A stretch of DNA of 7,582 nt, taken from NCBI GenBank assembly GCA_017601265.1, contig JAFNJA010000042.1, positions 1 through 7,582 of the forward strand, given 5' to 3'. Below, piece after piece: positions 5,631 to 7,582 of this stretch (its first letter is position 1; the number at the start of each line of letters is the position of its first letter). The DNA comes from Candidatus Brockarchaeota archaeon (GTDB lineage: Archaea > Thermoproteota > EX4484-205 > DTQO01). Both the position numbers and the translations under genes were made by a program. The notes beneath the pieces were generated by a model. That model did no database searches. It was not told where the DNA came from and saw only the letters and a program-made list of their open reading frames with translations.

Positions 5631-5989
5631 AACGCGTTCTCGAGAGGAACGAGGAGCTTTTGATCGAGGACGATGCAGAGTACATAGGCGGAAGCAGCAA
5701 AGTCTTGGAAACTTCCAAGGGCGTGCTCGTGCTAACCAACAAGAAGTTGGTATTCGAGAGGATCGTCGGCGGCGTCAGGCACCGGAGGCCCGAGATAATC
5801 TTCATAATCAACCTTTCCAGCGCCAAGGAACTGAAGCTTGGGGAGCCCGGCAGGTTCGCGAAACCCGTCTTAACCGTCGTGTACGAGGCGGAGGACCGCA
5901 AGCTCGAGCAGCCTTCCTTCGCGGTATCTTCCCCCGAGCGTTGGAGCAGCGTGCTCGGAACGGTCAAGATAGGCGGTTTCGCGCTTTGA
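5627..5989 (+). CDS. Small PH/GRAM-like domain protein
   Basis: This 120-residue protein probably folds as a single pleckstrin-homology-like (bacterial PH or GRAM type) barrel. The clue is the strand pair KGVLVLTNKKLVFER (31-45), a hallmark of PH/GRAM-like proteins (gxLyLTnkRLiF). It is followed by an IIFIINLSSAKELKLG strand (57-72), another strand near VLTVVYEAED (81-90), and a C-terminal amphipathic helix SPERWSSVLGTV (102-113), where PH folds end. There is no membrane segment or signal peptide. Such domains bind lipids or proteins; the ligand is not predictable here. The ATG start has GGAGG at 7-nt spacing. It is divergent from the glycosyltransferase (a lipid-surface link is speculation) and ends 7 bp from the convergent hydrate repair gene. 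The fold call is moderately sure; the function is unknown. Confidence 0.7.
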   Translation: MKRVLERNEELLIEDDAEYIGGSSKVLETSKGVLVLTNKKLVFERIVGGVRHRRPEIIFIINLSSAKELKLGEPGRFAKPVLTVVYEAEDRKLEQPSFAVSSPERWSSVLGTVKIGGFAL

Positions 5990-5996
5990 TCGCCGG

Positions 5997-7514
5997 CTAG
6001 GAGCCTTCGATGCTTTTCATCACGGAGGAAATTTTCTCAACCACGTCCGTCGCGACGATGTGGTAGCCCTTCTCGGATTTAGCCAAATCCCCAGCCTTTC
6101 CGGACACGAACGCGGCCGCGCACGCTGCCCTGAAGGGTTCGGCCCCCCAAGCCAAGAAGGCTCCGGCGATGCCGGAAAGGACGTCGCCGGTTCCGCCGAC
6201 GGTCATGCCGGGGTTCCCCGTGAGGTTGAGCTTGAGTCGCTCGCCGTCCGAGATTATGTCCTCGTGCGCCTTCAAAAGGATGGTCGTGCCCAGGTTTTTC
6301 GAAGCATCCTTGACCTGCCTCATGCGCTCTTCGATGTTCGGGGGGTCGGCCATCGCCCTGCCCGTGAGAATGGCGAACTCTCCCGCGTGCGGGGTCACGA
6401 CCGATCTTTTTCCCTTGAGCGAAGCCGGCTTTGCAGAAAGGGCCTTGATGGCGTCGGCGTCGACGAGGATGGGGCCGCGAGCCATTTTGACGAACTCGAT
6501 GACCGCCTCCCTGGTCTCCGCCTCGAGGCCCAACCCCGGACCGACGACGATCCCGTCGCTTTGGGCGGCAAGCTCATAGAGGCGGGGAAGATCATCCCGC
6601 GCCAAATGTTCGCCGCTTAAAGACCGGACGATGAGGTTTGGAGAGAACCCCCTGATCGCGTCAGCTGCCGCTTTGGGCGCCGCGACGACGGCCATGTCCA
6701 CGCCGGTTCGCAGCGCCGCCAACGCGGAGAGCGCCGGGGCCCCGGAATACTCGGCGCTTCCGCCGACGATCAGGAGCTTGCCGAAATCCCCCTTCTTGGC
6801 GCGGGGCGTCCTGGGCTTCAGGACCGCCCTCACGTCTCCCGGACCCGCGAAAAGCTCGTAATCGGGAGCGATCCCTATCGGGGCTACCAAGAGTTCGCCG
6901 ACGCAGTCGGGTCTCTTTAGCAAACCGGGCTTCGCCTTGTGGAACGTGACGGTCATGTCCGCCTTGACGGCCTTGTCGTGGACGTCGCCCGTCGATGGAT
7001 CGAGACCCGAAGGGACGTCAACAGACACTTTGAACCCCTTGGAAGAGTTGATGGCGTCGATGGCGGCCGACGCGGGACCCCTTATCCGGCCTCTTATGCC
7101 GGTTCCGAATATGGCGTCGACCACCACGTCGGCGCTCCGTATGAGGCCGATGATCGACTCGGCGTCCGAGGAATCTTCAAAGGCGATGAGTTTGACGCGG
7201 AAAAAAGCTTTCTCGAGTAGGTTCCAGTTTTCCCTTGCTTCCTTCGTCCTGATCTCGCCAGGGTTGCCGACCAGGACGACGGAAACGATCGATTCGCGAG
7301 AAGCGTGCCTTGCGAACACGAACCCGTCACCCCCGTTGTTGCCCGTGCCGCAGGCCACGACCACCCGGCGCCCGTACAGCCCCCCGCACGTTCGCCGGAC
7401 GAACCACGCCACCGCGCGACCAGCCCGCTCCATCAGCACCGCCTCCGGAGTCCCGGCGGCGATCGCCCGGCGGTCTGCTGCGGCCATCTCCTCGGGGGTC
7501 AGCACCGGGCGCAT
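5997..7514 (-). CDS. nnr: Bifunctional NAD(P)H-hydrate epimerase / ADP-dependent NAD(P)H-hydrate dehydratase
   Basis: This 505-residue metabolite-repair enzyme restores damaged NADH and NADPH. The N-terminal YjeF_N domain (~1-215) epimerises R-NAD(P)HX to S. The C-terminal ribokinase-like domain (~230-500) dehydrates S-NAD(P)HX using ADP. Epimerase motifs: GTGNNGGDG (56-64), VDAIFGTGIRG (132-142), DVPSGLD (166-172), HKAKPG (192-197). Dehydratase motifs: KGDFGKLLIVGGS (241-253), GPGLG (325-329), VDADA (351-355), TPHAGE (374-379), and NPGMTVGGTGDVLSG (434-448) with the catalytic-type D444. One small oddity is LKAHED (414-419), where the family usually has LKG. Both halves look complete and the length is normal. 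It starts at ATG 7514 with GAGGGG 4 nt upstream, within and just after the stop of the preceding gene. Together with the 8-bp gap this suggests an operon and translational coupling. The protein is cytosolic. Confidence 0.96.
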   Translation of the reverse strand: MRPVLTPEEMAAADRRAIAAGTPEAVLMERAGRAVAWFVRRTCGGLYGRRVVVACGTGNNGGDGFVFARHASRESIVSVVLVGNPGEIRTKEARENWNLLEKAFFRVKLIAFEDSSDAESIIGLIRSADVVVDAIFGTGIRGRIRGPASAAIDAINSSKGFKVSVDVPSGLDPSTGDVHDKAVKADMTVTFHKAKPGLLKRPDCVGELLVAPIGIAPDYELFAGPGDVRAVLKPRTPRAKKGDFGKLLIVGGSAEYSGAPALSALAALRTGVDMAVVAAPKAAADAIRGFSPNLIVRSLSGEHLARDDLPRLYELAAQSDGIVVGPGLGLEAETREAVIEFVKMARGPILVDADAIKALSAKPASLKGKRSVVTPHAGEFAILTGRAMADPPNIEERMRQVKDASKNLGTTILLKAHEDIISDGERLKLNLTGNPGMTVGGTGDVLSGIAGAFLAWGAEPFRAACAAAFVSGKAGDLAKSEKGYHIVATDVVEKISSVMKSIEGS

Positions 7515-7522
7515 GTGACCCC

Positions 7523-7582
7523 TCAGGCGAGCGCCAGGGCGATGGCCATGGCCATCGTGTCGGTGTGGGTGAGCGTCAGGCG
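7523..7582 (-). CDS. C-terminal tail of a gene upstream of the hydrate repair enzyme; resembles holo-ACP synthase (partial)
   Basis: Only the last 19 codons are in the window, reading LTLTHTDTMAMAIALALA before TGA at 7525-7523. A beta strand, SHT-like turn and Ala-rich strand at the extreme C-terminus resemble the end of holo-ACP synthase (AcpS, 4'-phosphopantetheinyl transferase). In several genomes acpS sits directly before the NAD(P)H-hydrate repair gene. The fragment is too short for certainty. The stop lies 8 bp before the next ATG, so the two genes are probably cotranscribed. If AcpS is correct, it would attach phosphopantetheine to a carrier protein, which is less common in archaea. 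Confidence 0.5.
   Translation of the reverse strand, partial: RLTLTHTDTMAMAIALALA

Noticed and set aside
1..7582. Search for a defence system, mobile element, CRISPR array, tRNA or rRNA.
   Set aside because: No repeat array, transposase, integrase, toxin-antitoxin pair or structured RNA gene was seen. Non-coding gaps are all under about 140 bp.

Overview
This window looks like a chromosomal segment of a moderately GC-rich archaeon, probably from the Thermoproteota/TACK side (Nitrososphaeria- or Bathyarchaeia-like). The lineage guess is inference; the archaeal call is firmer. It rests on an archaeal-type AMP phosphorylase of exactly 503 residues, a GPN-loop GTPase, a PIN-like Mut7-C protein with a zinc ribbon, a stand-alone Lrp/AsnC sensor domain, a fused NAD(P)H-hydrate epimerase/dehydratase, TATA-like boxes, and frequent TTG starts with AGG/ATA codons.

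Layout: (2-475, +) 3' part of a dihydroorotase; (492-983, +) Mut7-C RNase-domain protein; (976-1728, -) GPN-loop GTPase, overlapping the previous gene tail to tail by 8 bp; (1818-2054, +) small stand-alone Lrp/AsnC ligand-binding domain; (2060-2698, -) unrecognised protein with an N-terminal coiled coil, an Ala/Pro linker and a C-terminal domain; (2816-4327, +) AMP phosphorylase; (4338-5441, -, really extending to about 5489-5496) GT4-type glycosyltransferase; (5627-5989, +) small PH/GRAM-like protein; (5997-7514, -) bifunctional NAD(P)H-hydrate repair enzyme; (7523-7582, -) last 19 codons of a gene whose tail resembles holo-ACP synthase.

Almost every adjacent pair changes strand, and convergent gaps are only 5 to 10 bp or overlap. 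Most genes are therefore probably single transcription units. The likely exceptions are dihydroorotase with Mut7-C, and the 7523-7582 gene with the hydrate repair enzyme. Functions are mostly housekeeping: pyrimidine synthesis, nucleoside monophosphate breakdown, cofactor repair, GTPase and RNA functions, and glycosylation. I see no rRNA, tRNA, CRISPR array, mobile element or defence cassette, and no coherent new multi-gene system.

The observations most worth checking are: a glycosyltransferase whose conserved N-terminus is in frame but has no canonical start codon (a likely one-base indel or a non-standard start); an 8-codon mini-ORF overlapping the start of the PH-like gene in an ATGA arrangement behind a TATA-like box; a GPN GTPase whose signature loop reads GIN; and the unrecognised coiled-coil protein at 2060-2698.
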